A stretch of DNA of 35,453 bases, from NCBI GenBank assembly GCA_900313515.1, contig OMRK01000018.1, forward strand, positions 1 to 35,453, written 5' to 3'. The notes under the pieces were generated by a model. The model did not search any database, was not told the DNA's origin, and saw nothing but the letters and a program-made list of their open reading frames with translations. The position numbers were made by a program, and so were the translations under genes. Source of the DNA: an uncultured bacterium (GTDB taxonomy: Bacteria > Vulcanimicrobiota > Xenobia > Xenobiales > Xenobiaceae). This document shows, in pieces, positions 18,310-27,900 of this stretch (positions within the stretch are counted from its first letter, which is position 1; each line of letters opens with the position of its first letter).

Positions 18310-18338
18310 TTTACTAGTTTGTTTGGCTGTGCTAAAAT
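18310..18338 (+). promoter_or_regulatory. Promoter with extended -10 for the lipoprotein gene
   Basis: TTTACT (18310-18315), a 17-base spacer and TAAAAT (18333-18338), with TG one base before the -10 box (TGCTAAAAT). The -35 box and spacing equal those of the hydrolase promoter, so the two genes may share a sigma factor and be co-expressed. The start near 18345 leaves an untranslated leader of about 260 bases. Confidence 0.5.
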
Positions 18339-18344
18339 TCTTCG

Positions 18345-18606
18345 GTATAGTGGAGTAGTGTATATATTTCACTTGTTTTTCTGTTTTTTTCTGCGTGGCA
18401 CATATCGATAGCTTAGAGTCTTTGGCAAGGTTACGGATTGGTTCTGCCACCTACCGCAGGAACTGCGGAAAGTTAGGCCTGGGGAGAGAGTTCGCTCTGT
18501 TCCTTCTTTTGAGGGAGTTGAGCCGTTCTCTGGTAACTAGGAATCCTGCAATTTTTGTTGCGGGAGGTTCAATTTCCTATACCTATGTGTTCTTAGGAGG
18601 AACTAG
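18345..18606 (+). promoter_or_regulatory. Long structured leader of the lipoprotein gene, class unknown
   Basis: The leader has several local hairpins: CCGCAG-GAA-CTGCGG (18454-18468), AGAG-TTCG-CTCT near 18486-18498 with a UUCG-type loop, and TCCTGCAA...TTGCGGGA (18544-18565). TGCCA(C) at 18445-18450 can pair with either GTGGCA (18395-18400) or TGGCA (18423-18427), so two folds compete. The ribosome site AGGAGG lies 6 bases before the ATG. I compared it from memory with common riboswitch cores (c-di-GMP, cobalamin, SAM, TPP) and saw no match. A small frame at 18395-18619 overlaps it but has no support. Confidence 0.4.
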
Positions 18607-21600
18607 ATGGACTTTTTGAACTCCTTTGTCCGCAATAGGGGCAGTCGGTGCTGGCTCAGCCTAGGGCTGTTTGCAGCAATGTTTATGCTGGCTGTCCTTA
18701 TTTCTGGCTGCGGAAGTTCTGGCGGCCACGGTAGTGGTGGCTCCAGTGCGCAGTCGTTTTCCGACGTCATTTTCCGTTTCAAGACTATGGACAGCAAGGT
18801 AAGTGCCCGTTCTTTACCAGATGGCACCAATACCGTGCGTTTTACCGGTTCCACCAGTTCTCGTGAAGTTTTGTACGGTCCTGTCAGCAAGGCTTGTGCT
18901 CCACAGATCACCTTGGAAGAGGTCTCTGTTAAAGTTACCGGCTTTGTTCTTCAGTATCTGAGCAGCGATGGTGCTCTCACTGGGCTTTACCCGGTGGCCG
19001 TAAAAATGAATCTTTACGGAGACACTTATGTAGATATCGGCGACTGCCCCGATCTCGCTTCGGTGATTGCCGACATCAGTGTTAGCCCTTCCAGTATTGG
19101 TGATTTAGCTATCGGTTACAGTGAGAGTTTCACTGTCACAGCTACTCTCATCGATGGCCAGGTTGTGGATCTTACCCCTTACATCACCTTTACCAGCTCC
19201 GATGAGAGCATAGCTACTGTGTCCGTCAATGGCGTCGATGGTGCCAAAGTTACCGGTCAGGCCGGTGGTACAGCAGTCATTTCGGGCAGCGTTTTGGGCG
19301 TGACTATCCCCGATCTGAGCGTCACTGTGGATCCCGGTGTAGTCGAAACTGGCGTACTGATCAGTCCTGACAACTTCGTTTTGGCTCCTGGAACTACGCG
19401 GAATGCTAATGCTTTCGTACAGTTCTCCAACGGCACTACCAAGGCCTTGGATTCCAGTGTTGTTACTTGGAGCGTTGAGCCGGCTTCCGGTCTGGTTGAG
19501 CTTACTCCCAGTAATTCTGGCGATTCCTCCTGCTCCTTGTTGGGCGATAGCAATGCTAAAGAGGGTGACTCTGGCCTTCTCAAGATTAATGTGAACACCA
19601 AGGCTGGCAATACCTTCGAGGCCCAAGCCACAATCACTATCAGCAATAAATTGCCCAAGTCTTTGGCTTTGACTAACGATACCGTTGGCACCACCAGACA
19701 GGGTTTGGAAGAGAACCAGATCTGGGATTCTGGTGAATACAGTAGCACCAAGTGCACTGCAACTGCTACTTACACCGATGGTAGCACTGCCGACGTTACC
19801 GATCAGGTTATATGGGCTAGCTCCAATACGACTGTGGCCGATTTTGATCCCGCTTCACCCGGCAGGTTGCAGGGCGCTTCCGAGGGAACTACTTCGGTTA
19901 CTGCTACTTTAGGTGATGTTGCTTCTCCAGGAATGGATATAACTGTCGTTTCGGGTACTGCTGCCGATTTCAAAATTGAGACCGATCAGGATCCGGAGAC
20001 TGGTATCGTTCTGCTTTACAATTCGGAACTTGGCTCCGAGCAGATTCCTGTTGCTGTAAGTGCCTGGGCTCTGTATCCCAATGGCGAGAAGGTGTATCTC
20101 AATACTACCAACTCGGCAGTGGAGATTGTCGATACCAACGGTGCTGTGCATACCGATCTGGTGAATGTTACCGATGGCGATAAGTGTGTAAAGTTGGCTG
20201 CTGCCAAATTGTCTCGTGACTCTCTCAATCTGCGCTTCACCTACGAAGGCGTCCAGTCTGATCTGATTCCCTTAAGCATTAAGGATCGTGCTCCTGAAGT
20301 TACCTATTTCTCTCTGGTTGATACCACTACCAAGACCAGATGGCCTCTTGAAAGTAGTACTGACAACGAGATCGAGTTACCTATTGGCCGTGCTTACTAC
20401 GTAGATGTCCAGGGTGTTTGGAATGATGGTACAAAGGGCGATTTCTCCCAGTATTATGCCATCTGGGATACTGAAAATAAGCCTACTGGTGCAATCGACG
20501 GTGAGGATGGCAAACCTATTCCTATTACCGTTACGGGTACCAAGGTAGGAGAAAATCCGGAAATAGACGAGGAGTACAAGGATTGGTTCTTGGCTGGTAA
20601 TGCAAGTTCAATTGTCACCAGTCGCGCCAATATTGACGGATATGTAGGAAAGTCGATTAAGGTTACGTGTAAGGGCATCTACCGCACTGTCAGCGAAGGT
20701 CAGACCATGTTTGAAGTTAAGATTACTTCTGGCAAGCCGGCTATTGACAGCTATGTGCCGCTGTATCCTTATATTGATTACCGTGGTAAAGAGTGTGAGT
20801 CATATGCTTTCGTCCTCTCCGGTGATAATGTTGACGGAATAGATTTTGAGAACATTGAATCTAAGTACGTTGGTTCTACGATGGATGACCACAAGGCCTA
20901 TATAGATGGGGCTGGTTCTGAAGAGGAAAAAGCCAGGAGACAAGCCGAGGTAGAGGATGGAATTGCCCAGTGGGCGAGCATTTTGAGCAGGGTTAACAGC
21001 GATGATGTTGTGTTCTCTGTAGCACGTGGCACATACTGGAACGTTTTGGGCGTAGGTGATGAGTCTCTTAAAGAGACCCAAGCAATCAGGGCCATCTATT
21101 CGGACTATAGATTCTTGACCGATGAAGAGGGCAAGTTCTCCTCTGTAAGCGATGTCAAGCATACCGAACTGGTGACCGGAGAAGCGCCTATCATGCAGTT
21201 GGATCAGGAAAGCTATGAGCCGCTGACCAGTAAGTTTATGCTGGCGAAGACCGGCGATGGTTATCCTAGCGTTACCAAAGAGGATCAGTATGCTGGGCGT
21301 AACGAGCTGGGGCAGACGGGTGTGGTAAAATTTGACTGCACCGATGCCGCCGATGGCAAGTATGGTAAAACTGTTGCCGGCGCCGAGGGCGATGAGTGGC
21401 AGTCCTACCATGTCTCTCCTGGCGAGTTCACGATCTACTTGGATAGGCCGCGCATCCTTGGGCCGGTCGAACTTGTCGATGATAAGTTGCTTCCTGCTCC
21501 CAAGGTTTACCTCGAAGGTAGTTCTACCCCGTTGGAGGCTACCTCGCGTGAAGCTGACGGTACTCCCGTCTATGAGATGGAGCGGGGACAGAAGTTCCAG

Positions 21601-21867
21601 TTCTATTATCCGACTCCCGAGCTTAGCGATAAGGATAATCAGGAGTTCCTGAAGACTACCGGTTCGTTCGTCAACCCCGTTGACAACCAGGGTAACGAGA
21701 TCAAAGTGCTTGCTTATCTGGGCAATCATGCGGTCAAGGACTACTACCAGGTGCAGAGTGGAGATGGCATTGTTGGTAAGAAAGCCACAGTGACTATTTC
21801 TCCTGACTCTCTTATGTATTCGAACTACACCTTTTTCATTGCATCCATCAGGATCAAGGTAAAGTAG
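18607..21867 (+). CDS. Large surface lipoprotein with bacterial Ig-like (BIG2) domains
   Basis: A 1086-residue protein starting with a lipoprotein signal: basic N-terminus, hydrophobic core 16-33, and lipobox LISG-C35. A Gly/Ser tether (36-50) follows. Residues about 156-241, 248-345 and 350-450 look like three Ig-like repeats of the BIG2 type (patterns 'VTATLIDGQVVDLTPYITFTSSDESIATVS' split over strands, then 'GAKVTGQAGGTAVISG'; the third has 'TATATYTDGSTADVTDQVIWASSNTTVADFDP'). The remaining 630 residues are beta-rich and unassigned. The residue after the lipidated cysteine is Gly, not Asp, so an outer-membrane location is plausible in a diderm. It probably acts in surface display, adhesion or wall binding. 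AGGAGG lies 6 bases before the ATG, and a strong terminator follows, so it is transcribed alone. Confidence 0.85.
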   Translation: MDFLNSFVRNRGSRCWLSLGLFAAMFMLAVLISGCGSSGGHGSGGSSAQSFSDVIFRFKTMDSKVSARSLPDGTNTVRFTGSTSSREVLYGPVSKACAPQITLEEVSVKVTGFVLQYLSSDGALTGLYPVAVKMNLYGDTYVDIGDCPDLASVIADISVSPSSIGDLAIGYSESFTVTATLIDGQVVDLTPYITFTSSDESIATVSVNGVDGAKVTGQAGGTAVISGSVLGVTIPDLSVTVDPGVVETGVLISPDNFVLAPGTTRNANAFVQFSNGTTKALDSSVVTWSVEPASGLVELTPSNSGDSSCSLLGDSNAKEGDSGLLKINVNTKAGNTFEAQATITISNKLPKSLALTNDTVGTTRQGLEENQIWDSGEYSSTKCTATATYTDGSTADVTDQVIWASSNTTVADFDPASPGRLQGASEGTTSVTATLGDVASPGMDITVVSGTAADFKIETDQDPETGIVLLYNSELGSEQIPVAVSAWALYPNGEKVYLNTTNSAVEIVDTNGAVHTDLVNVTDGDKCVKLAAAKLSRDSLNLRFTYEGVQSDLIPLSIKDRAPEVTYFSLVDTTTKTRWPLESSTDNEIELPIGRAYYVDVQGVWNDGTKGDFSQYYAIWDTENKPTGAIDGEDGKPIPITVTGTKVGENPEIDEEYKDWFLAGNASSIVTSRANIDGYVGKSIKVTCKGIYRTVSEGQTMFEVKITSGKPAIDSYVPLYPYIDYRGKECESYAFVLSGDNVDGIDFENIESKYVGSTMDDHKAYIDGAGSEEEKARRQAEVEDGIAQWASILSRVNSDDVVFSVARGTYWNVLGVGDESLKETQAIRAIYSDYRFLTDEEGKFSSVSDVKHTELVTGEAPIMQLDQESYEPLTSKFMLAKTGDGYPSVTKEDQYAGRNELGQTGVVKFDCTDAADGKYGKTVAGAEGDEWQSYHVSPGEFTIYLDRPRILGPVELVDDKLLPAPKVYLEGSSTPLEATSREADGTPVYEMERGQKFQFYYPTPELSDKDNQEFLKTTGSFVNPVDNQGNEIKVLAYLGNHAVKDYYQVQSGDGIVGKKATVTISPDSLMYSNYTFFIASIRIKVK

Positions 21868-21954
21868 AATACCTAATCCGCGAAGCTGCTGAGCAGTTTC
21901 GCTGTGGTGGGTGAGTCTGTCGCGTCGAAAGATGCAGTGGCTCTCCTCAAGTGG

Positions 21955-21990
21955 ATCCCTCCTGTCCGATTGGCAGGGGGGATTTTTTTT
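21955..21990 (+). terminator. Rho-independent terminator of the lipoprotein gene
   Basis: A 10-bp stem (ATCCCTCCTG 21955-21964 with CAGGGGGGAT 21974-21983, one G-U pair), a 9-base loop and a run of eight T. It lies 88 bases past the stop codon. Confidence 0.92.
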
Positions 21991-22076
21991 ACGCAAATAT
22001 TGCCATAACTTTTACTAATAATTAGCATTTGCGATTTTTATCGAGTGGTTTCGTTGGAAATAACTCGATAGAGATC

Positions 22077-22114
22077 AAAAAAGCCTCCGCAGATCCCTCT
22101 GCAAAGGCTTTTTT
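22077..22114. terminator. Bidirectional terminator between convergent genes
   Basis: AAAAAAGCCT (22077-22086) pairs with AGGCTTTTTT (22105-22114), with an inner GCAG/CTGC stem. A-run and T-run flank the hairpin, so it works in both directions: as backup for the lipoprotein gene and as the end of the pump operon. A further inverted repeat, ATCGAGT/ACTCGAT, lies at 22040-22069. Confidence 0.9.
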
Positions 22115-22178
22115 GTTTATGCAGTTATTTTTCTGCTAAGTTCTGGCCCTTTTTTTGTAGCGCCGTCTCTGCTCAGCA

Positions 22179-22790
22179 TTATCTCTTTGATTCTGGATTG
22201 TGTACCCCATTAAGAAAAATATCCACTAGAGCTGGAATATCCAAATTGAAGTCGTCGTCAAAATCACTAAGTACCAGCATAACTACGATATGGCGTAGAC
22301 AATGAGCCAAAAGTGTGGCGCCGACATCACGGAGTTCACCACTGGCTATTTTTTCTTTTAAAAATTTGACCAAAGGGCTATCGTCGGCCTTCTTAAACTT
22401 TATCAGTACCTCGCGTACGGAAGGGAATGTGGCTGCTGCCTTCATAATGACGTGCAAAATGTCGCGATTACGCTGTACATCTGCGGCAAAGGCATTGACT
22501 AACTGAATTAGGCCAGCTCTGGCCTCCAAGTTGTGGTAATCTACAGAATTCTCTTGCCACTCACGGCTACGCTCCTTGAAGCGGTTAATAATGCTGAGCA
22601 GAAGTTCCTCTTTGGAAGTGTAGTAATGATAGAGTAGCCCTGGAGAGACCTTGGCCTCGCGGGCAATATCTTTGGTGGTAGTGCCCTCAAGGCCGTACTT
22701 GGCAAAGAGGCGGGTGGCTACATCCAGGAGCTGGTTCTTGCGCTGCTCGTGGCGATCGCTACTGGCGCCGTTTTCCATTTCCCGTACCAT
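22179..22790 (-). CDS. TetR-family regulator of the pump operon
   Basis: A 203-residue TetR-type repressor. The N-terminal helix-turn-helix is clear at about 17-63 (LLDVATRLFAKYGLEGTTTKDIAREAKVSPGLLYHYYTSKEELL, here given in parts: ATRLFAKYGLEGTTTKDIA and SPGLLYHYYTSKEEL). The C-terminal ligand domain is all-helical and of normal length. It is the last gene of the operon, 6 bases after the TolC stop, with GGAGGA inside the end of that gene as its ribosome site; the ATG at 22790 is used, though M5 is possible. It probably represses its own operon until a pump substrate binds. The substrate cannot be read from sequence. Confidence 0.9.
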   Translation of the reverse strand: MVREMENGASSDRHEQRKNQLLDVATRLFAKYGLEGTTTKDIAREAKVSPGLLYHYYTSKEELLLSIINRFKERSREWQENSVDYHNLEARAGLIQLVNAFAADVQRNRDILHVIMKAAATFPSVREVLIKFKKADDSPLVKFLKEKIASGELRDVGATLLAHCLRHIVVMLVLSDFDDDFNLDIPALVDIFLNGVHNPESKR

Positions 22791-22796
22791 AGAATA

Positions 22797-24914
22797 CTAT
22801 TCCTCCGGTTCTGCAGAACTGCTCTCGTTTTTCTTCTCAACTTCATCTTCAGTCAAAGACTGAGACTTGATCTGCTCATTCAATTTCTTCAGAGCAGCTT
22901 CGTCGGAAGAGGTGACTTGGTTCCTAGAGGCAGGAATTTGGCCGTCAAAGACGGGTTTTATAAGTTGTTCAGCTTCGCTGCGCGGTTCACCGGGCAAAAT
23001 ATACCAGGCCTCAAGCTCGTCCTTAAGATCTGATTTATCTAAAGGACCATCTACCTTGAAGGGATAAGCGCCGGAGGTGGCCAGCGACCAGTCGATATTG
23101 GCACCCAGGTAGCTGTACTTGGCCGTAGCCAGGCTACGCTTTGCCGCTACCAGGGCGGACTGGCTGTTGAGAAGCTCGGTAGGAGTGGAAAGACCGGCGC
23201 CGTAACGGACCTGAGCCACGCGGTAGGCTTCTTGGGCCTGATCTAAACCGGCCTTAGCCTGAATTATGCGCTCCCAGCGACTGTTTAAATTATAGTAGCA
23301 CTGCTCAACATCTAAGCGCACACCGCGCTTGATAGCCTCCAACCCCGCTTCCAGTTGCTCTAAGACGGCCTCCAACTGCTTGGTCTGAGCCTTCTCGGAG
23401 CCGCCATCGTAGACCGGAACGGCCAAGGTTAAATAAGTCGTCCAACTGGTGCTGGGAGACATGGAAGATGACCTAGTATTATCTACAGTGCTCTGCAGGG
23501 CCAGAGTAGGATTGCGATTGTTACGCGACACCTCCAATCTAGCCTTGGCCGCTTCCTCGGCCCACTGAGCAGCTAGCACTTCCGGGCGCCGCTGCAGGGC
23601 TTCTTCTATGGAATTATCCAGATCGTATTGCTTAACGACGTTATCAGGAATATCTTCCCAACTGAAGTTGGCCAGATTAAATTCTGTACCCTGCGGCAGT
23701 CCCATGTCGCTACACAAGGAGGCTTTAGCCAGTCGAAGTAAGTTTTTTGCTTCTATCAGCGAGAGCTCGGCCGACGTGGCCGCAGAACGGACGCTCAAGA
23801 CGTCGAATTTGGCAACCGTGCCGCCCTGGTAGAGATCTTCGGCCTGCTTTAACGAGGACTTCTGGGCTTCCAATTGCTCTTGGGCAATAAGTACGCCTTC
23901 CTGGGCTAAAAGAACTTCTAAATACTTTTTGGCTGTAGTCGCTAACTGGCCCTCCAGGGCTTGACGGTACTGTTCCAAGGCGGCGTACTCTGCCATCTGC
24001 GAGGCCAGCACGGCGTAGTGCAGCCGACCGAAGGTGGAGATAACCTGCTTAAAGACTAGGCTGACATCGTAGTTATGCTTGTAGCCCATAACTATTTTCT
24101 GCTCTCCCATGTTGGCAGAACGCTCCGGTTCACTGTAGACGTAACTGGCTGTGAAATCAACGGTTGGATGTTGACCAGTATAAGCTTCTTCGGTGGCGCC
24201 TTTGGCTTGTTCGTAGGCCGCTCTGGCCGAGTTCAAACTGGGAGAGTTGTGCATGGCCATGCGCATGGCCTCGCGCATATTGTAGGTTGGGGCACCCTCT
24301 ATGTCGGCTACCTCGGAAGGCAACATAGAACCGACCGGAACTTCTGCTGGTACTTGTACTGCCTTTGACGGATTGGGGGCGCCGGAGGGCACATATCGGG
24401 ATTTCTCTGTGCCATAAACTATTGGAGCTTTGAGGGCTGGATCCTCGGGGGCGGTTGTCTTGATGGTGTCCGAGGAACGAGGTGGTGAAGCGGGGCTGGC
24501 GTTGGAATCTGAACCCGCGCCGACATTATAAGTTGCGTCGGAAGTGGCAGCGGCTTGGGAGGCGCTGGCCTTCGTTGAGTCGACAGAGGGATCTGGGGAA
24601 GCGCCGACAGCCAGCACAGGAATATTGGCAAAAGCGGCGGGTTGCAAGGAATCGGTTGCTTGGTATACGGCGGGCTCGGGGAACTGAGCGGCTGTCGAGT
24701 TGAATTCGTAAGCTGGAGTTGAGAGCGGCGCATCTTGGGAATTTACCTGGGTGCAGACCAGCGTCGGCGCCGGAATACTGTCCAAGCCACTGGAGGAAGT
24801 TTGGCCCTCGTTGGGTTGAGCGTTAACGGAACCTGCCAGGGCTAGGCTCAACGACAAGGCTACAGTCGGTATGAACCACTGACGCGGCCAAATTGCGTTA
24901 ATACTGTACTTCAT
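22797..24914 (-). CDS. TolC-family outer-membrane channel with long N-terminal extension
   Basis: A 705-residue outer-membrane efflux protein; typical members have 430-500. A signal peptide ends near A32 (GSVNA/Q). Residues about 33-207 are a Ser/Ala/Pro/Thr-rich extension with little predicted structure. The two OEP repeats follow from about 208 (NMREAMRMAMHNSPSL, then the YRQALEGQLATTAKKYLEVL coiled coil and the second repeat with SIEEALQRRPEVLAAQ). The C-terminus has another charged tail of about 75 residues. It forms the exit duct for the RND pump encoded just upstream. ATG at 24914 is chosen because AAGGAG lies about 10 bases upstream; it begins one base after the RND stop, while an earlier in-frame ATG (24935) would overlap that gene. 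Confidence 0.92.
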   Translation of the reverse strand: MKYSINAIWPRQWFIPTVALSLSLALAGSVNAQPNEGQTSSSGLDSIPAPTLVCTQVNSQDAPLSTPAYEFNSTAAQFPEPAVYQATDSLQPAAFANIPVLAVGASPDPSVDSTKASASQAAATSDATYNVGAGSDSNASPASPPRSSDTIKTTAPEDPALKAPIVYGTEKSRYVPSGAPNPSKAVQVPAEVPVGSMLPSEVADIEGAPTYNMREAMRMAMHNSPSLNSARAAYEQAKGATEEAYTGQHPTVDFTASYVYSEPERSANMGEQKIVMGYKHNYDVSLVFKQVISTFGRLHYAVLASQMAEYAALEQYRQALEGQLATTAKKYLEVLLAQEGVLIAQEQLEAQKSSLKQAEDLYQGGTVAKFDVLSVRSAATSAELSLIEAKNLLRLAKASLCSDMGLPQGTEFNLANFSWEDIPDNVVKQYDLDNSIEEALQRRPEVLAAQWAEEAAKARLEVSRNNRNPTLALQSTVDNTRSSSMSPSTSWTTYLTLAVPVYDGGSEKAQTKQLEAVLEQLEAGLEAIKRGVRLDVEQCYYNLNSRWERIIQAKAGLDQAQEAYRVAQVRYGAGLSTPTELLNSQSALVAAKRSLATAKYSYLGANIDWSLATSGAYPFKVDGPLDKSDLKDELEAWYILPGEPRSEAEQLIKPVFDGQIPASRNQVTSSDEAALKKLNEQIKSQSLTEDEVEKKNESSSAEPEE

Positions 24915-24915
24915 A

Positions 24916-27900
24916 TTACCGTGTCTCCTTATCATCAGAGTCGATCAGAACCTTGCCGCGGCGTATCTCCTCCAAGCTGCGGCCATCGGCCTGGTTATCC
25001 TTGTCCAATTTTACTTTGCCCTTGCCGGCGTTCGAAGAAGGCTTTGCAGGGGCTGGGCTGGAGGAATCAGGGCCTGGACCATTGGCGTTGCCACTATTGC
25101 CCGGAGAGCTGCTGGAGCCAATGTTAAGCCCCATTCGATTCATAAGCTTTTTGAAACGCGTCATTATGCCATCAAAAGTAATGTAGGCGGTAGGCACAAT
25201 GAAGAGGGTTAAGAAAGTGGAGGTAGCCATGCCACCGATAACGGCTACACCCATGGCCGAACGTGTCTCACCGCCCTCGGAGAGACCCAGAGCTACAGGA
25301 ACTATACCGATCATAGTGGTGGCGGCTGTCATTAGAATAGGACGCAGACGCAGAGGACCGGCTTTGAGCATGGCATGGTGAGCATCTACGCCATCATCCG
25401 CACGGATCTGGTTGGCGAATTCTACCAAGAGAATACCGTTGCGGGTAACGATACCTACCAGCATGATAATACCTATCAGAGCGAAGATACTAAGATTTTC
25501 GTTGCAAATAAATAGTGCCAAGAACACACCGATGAGAGCTAGAGGCAGGGACATCATGATGGTGAAGGGGTGGATAAAAGATTCAAACTGGGCTGCCAGA
25601 ATCAGATAGACGATTACAATAGCCGTGTAGAGGGCGAACATCATATAATTCTGGGATTCTTGCATAGTTTGGGTCATACCGCTGGGGATGATCTTGTAGC
25701 CGGGGTAGTGCTGCAAGATTTTTCCGGCCTCCTCCTCAAACCACTTGCCGGCTTGGCCGGTGGAGAGTTTAGAGTTACCCTTCAGATTGGCGGTAATGGC
25801 CACGGAGCGGATGCGGTTGTAACGTGAAATCTTATTCGGTCCTAAACCTTCAACTACTTCGGCTACACTGCGCAGATGCACATTCTTACCCGAATTCGTT
25901 CTAATTAAAATGCTGCGCACTGATTCGGCGTCGTAACGGAAGCTATCTTCGGCTTTAACGCGTACGTCGTAACGTTTGCTGCCCACTTTGAATTTGGCAG
26001 CATCCACACCACCCATCATAACTTGCAGGGCGGTGGTTATGTCGTTGGTGGTGAGCCCTACATCTACAGCATTGTCGCGGAGCGGATAGACGGAAACCTG
26101 CGGCTTAATCAGTTCCAGGTCGTTGTCTACGTCAGTCAAGTTAGGGTTCTCGCGCATGCGGTTGTTGAGCTTGGTTGCAATCTCTTGCAGAGTATCCAAA
26201 TTGGCGCCCTGCAGGTTGTATTGGATATCGTTTTGAGTGTTGCCGCCGCCCATTGTAGATAAGTGGGACGGGATCGCGGTCAAACCGGCCAATTTGGAAC
26301 ATTTAGCGCGTATTTCGTCCATTATCTGCTGCTGGCTCTTGGTGCGCTTGTTTCTAGGAACCAGCTGCACCATAATATTGGCTTTATTGGCCTGGCTGGT
26401 GCGCACATCGCCGACCAGTTCCAAGATCATAGTAACCTCAGGAAAACCATGAACAATATTGGCCACTTCTCGGCAACGGGCATCGGTCAAGGCTACTGAG
26501 GAGCCAATAGGAGTTTCTATGCTGATTTGGAAAGCGCTGCGGTCAGCGTTGGGAGCGAACTCGTTGCCAACTTTTGTGGCTAGGAAGAGACCACCGGCGA
26601 AGCAGGCGAAGGCAAAGATTATGGTAGCCACCCTGGTAAAGCGGTTACGCAGAACGAAGTCTAACCAACAATTGTAGGTGCGGCGCAGCCAATCCAACAG
26701 ATTACCCACCAGTCTGGTGAAGAAGTTATCGTTTTGTTCCGGGGTTAGCAGCATGCCGCAGAGCATTGGCGTTAGGGTGATAGAGATAGTGTAGGAAATG
26801 CCTATGGCAAGGCCCACAGCTATACCGAACTGGTAGAAGACTCGACCGATAATACCGCCCATAAAGGCCACGGGCAGGAAGATGGCGGCAATAGCCATGG
26901 TCGAAGCTAAAACGGCGAAGGCCACTTCACCCGTACCGCTGGCTGCTGCCTCCGGCCCGGTTCTATGTTCCTCCTCCATATGTCGGAAGACGTTTTCTAA
27001 AACCACCACAGCATCGTCAGTTACCATACCCACAGCCAGCGACATGGCCAACATGGTGATCTGGTTTATGGTGAATCCCATAAAGTACATAAAGGCAAAG
27101 GTGCCGATCAAGGAAGTAGGGATAGCGCACAGGGCTATAAAGGTCATCTTTATATGGCGCAGGAATAGGTAGATAACTATGGCTGTAAAGATACAGCCTA
27201 TGATTAGGTCATGTCCGACGCCTTCCACGGAATTTTGGATAAAGTCGGAAGTGTCGTAGCTGACGCTTAATTTAGCCCCTGGGGGCAGGGAAGCTTGAAA
27301 TTCCGGAATCCTATCACGTACAGCCTTGGCAATAGCTACGGTGTTGGAGCCGGTCTGCTTAATGACAGCAAGGGTGATGTTGGGCTTGTTGTTTACGCGT
27401 GAATAGTTGCGGATATCTTCCTCGCCATCTTCCACGCGAGCCACATCTTTCAAGCGTACTATGGCGCCGTTGCGGTAGGCCACAATCATTGTTTCCAAAT
27501 CGTCTATGCTGGTGTACTCGCCTTCCATTTTAATGGTGGACTCGCGAGTGTCCGTTTCCAGACGACCGCCGGGCAGCTCAACATGCCAGGCGCCCAGAGC
27601 TGCCAGCACATTGGCGGGGCCTATGCTGTATTTTTCCATATTGGCAGCATCAAGCCAAATACGCACATTGCGCTCACGAAAACCGTATAGGTCTACCTGG
27701 CCCACGCCGTCGATATTTTGGATCTGATCCTTCAACACATCATCGGCCAATTGGGAAAGGCGTTGATAGGGGAGATCACCGGTTAGAGAGATGTAGAGGA
27801 TACCCTGAGCGTTGGGGTCGATCTTTTGCACCAGGGGAGGATCTATGCCCTTGGGGAGATCTTGCTGAGCAATGGACACTTTATCGCGCACTTCCTGGGT

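Noticed and set aside
18345-18606. Leader as a c-di-GMP or cobalamin riboswitch.
   Set aside because: The conserved core sequences of these classes were not found by eye.
18395-18619. A 74-codon plus-strand frame in the leader of the lipoprotein gene.
   Set aside because: Overlaps the lipoprotein start and ribosome site, no site of its own, composition unlike neighbours.
20800-21996. A 398-codon open frame on the minus strand.
   Set aside because: It lies wholly antisense to the lipoprotein gene, which has signal, lipobox, domains, promoter and terminator; its length follows from codon bias of the true strand and it has no recognisable family.
22040-22069. Inverted repeat ATCGAGT/ACTCGAT as a TetR operator.
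   Set aside because: It lies downstream of the tetR gene, between two terminators, where repression would have no effect.
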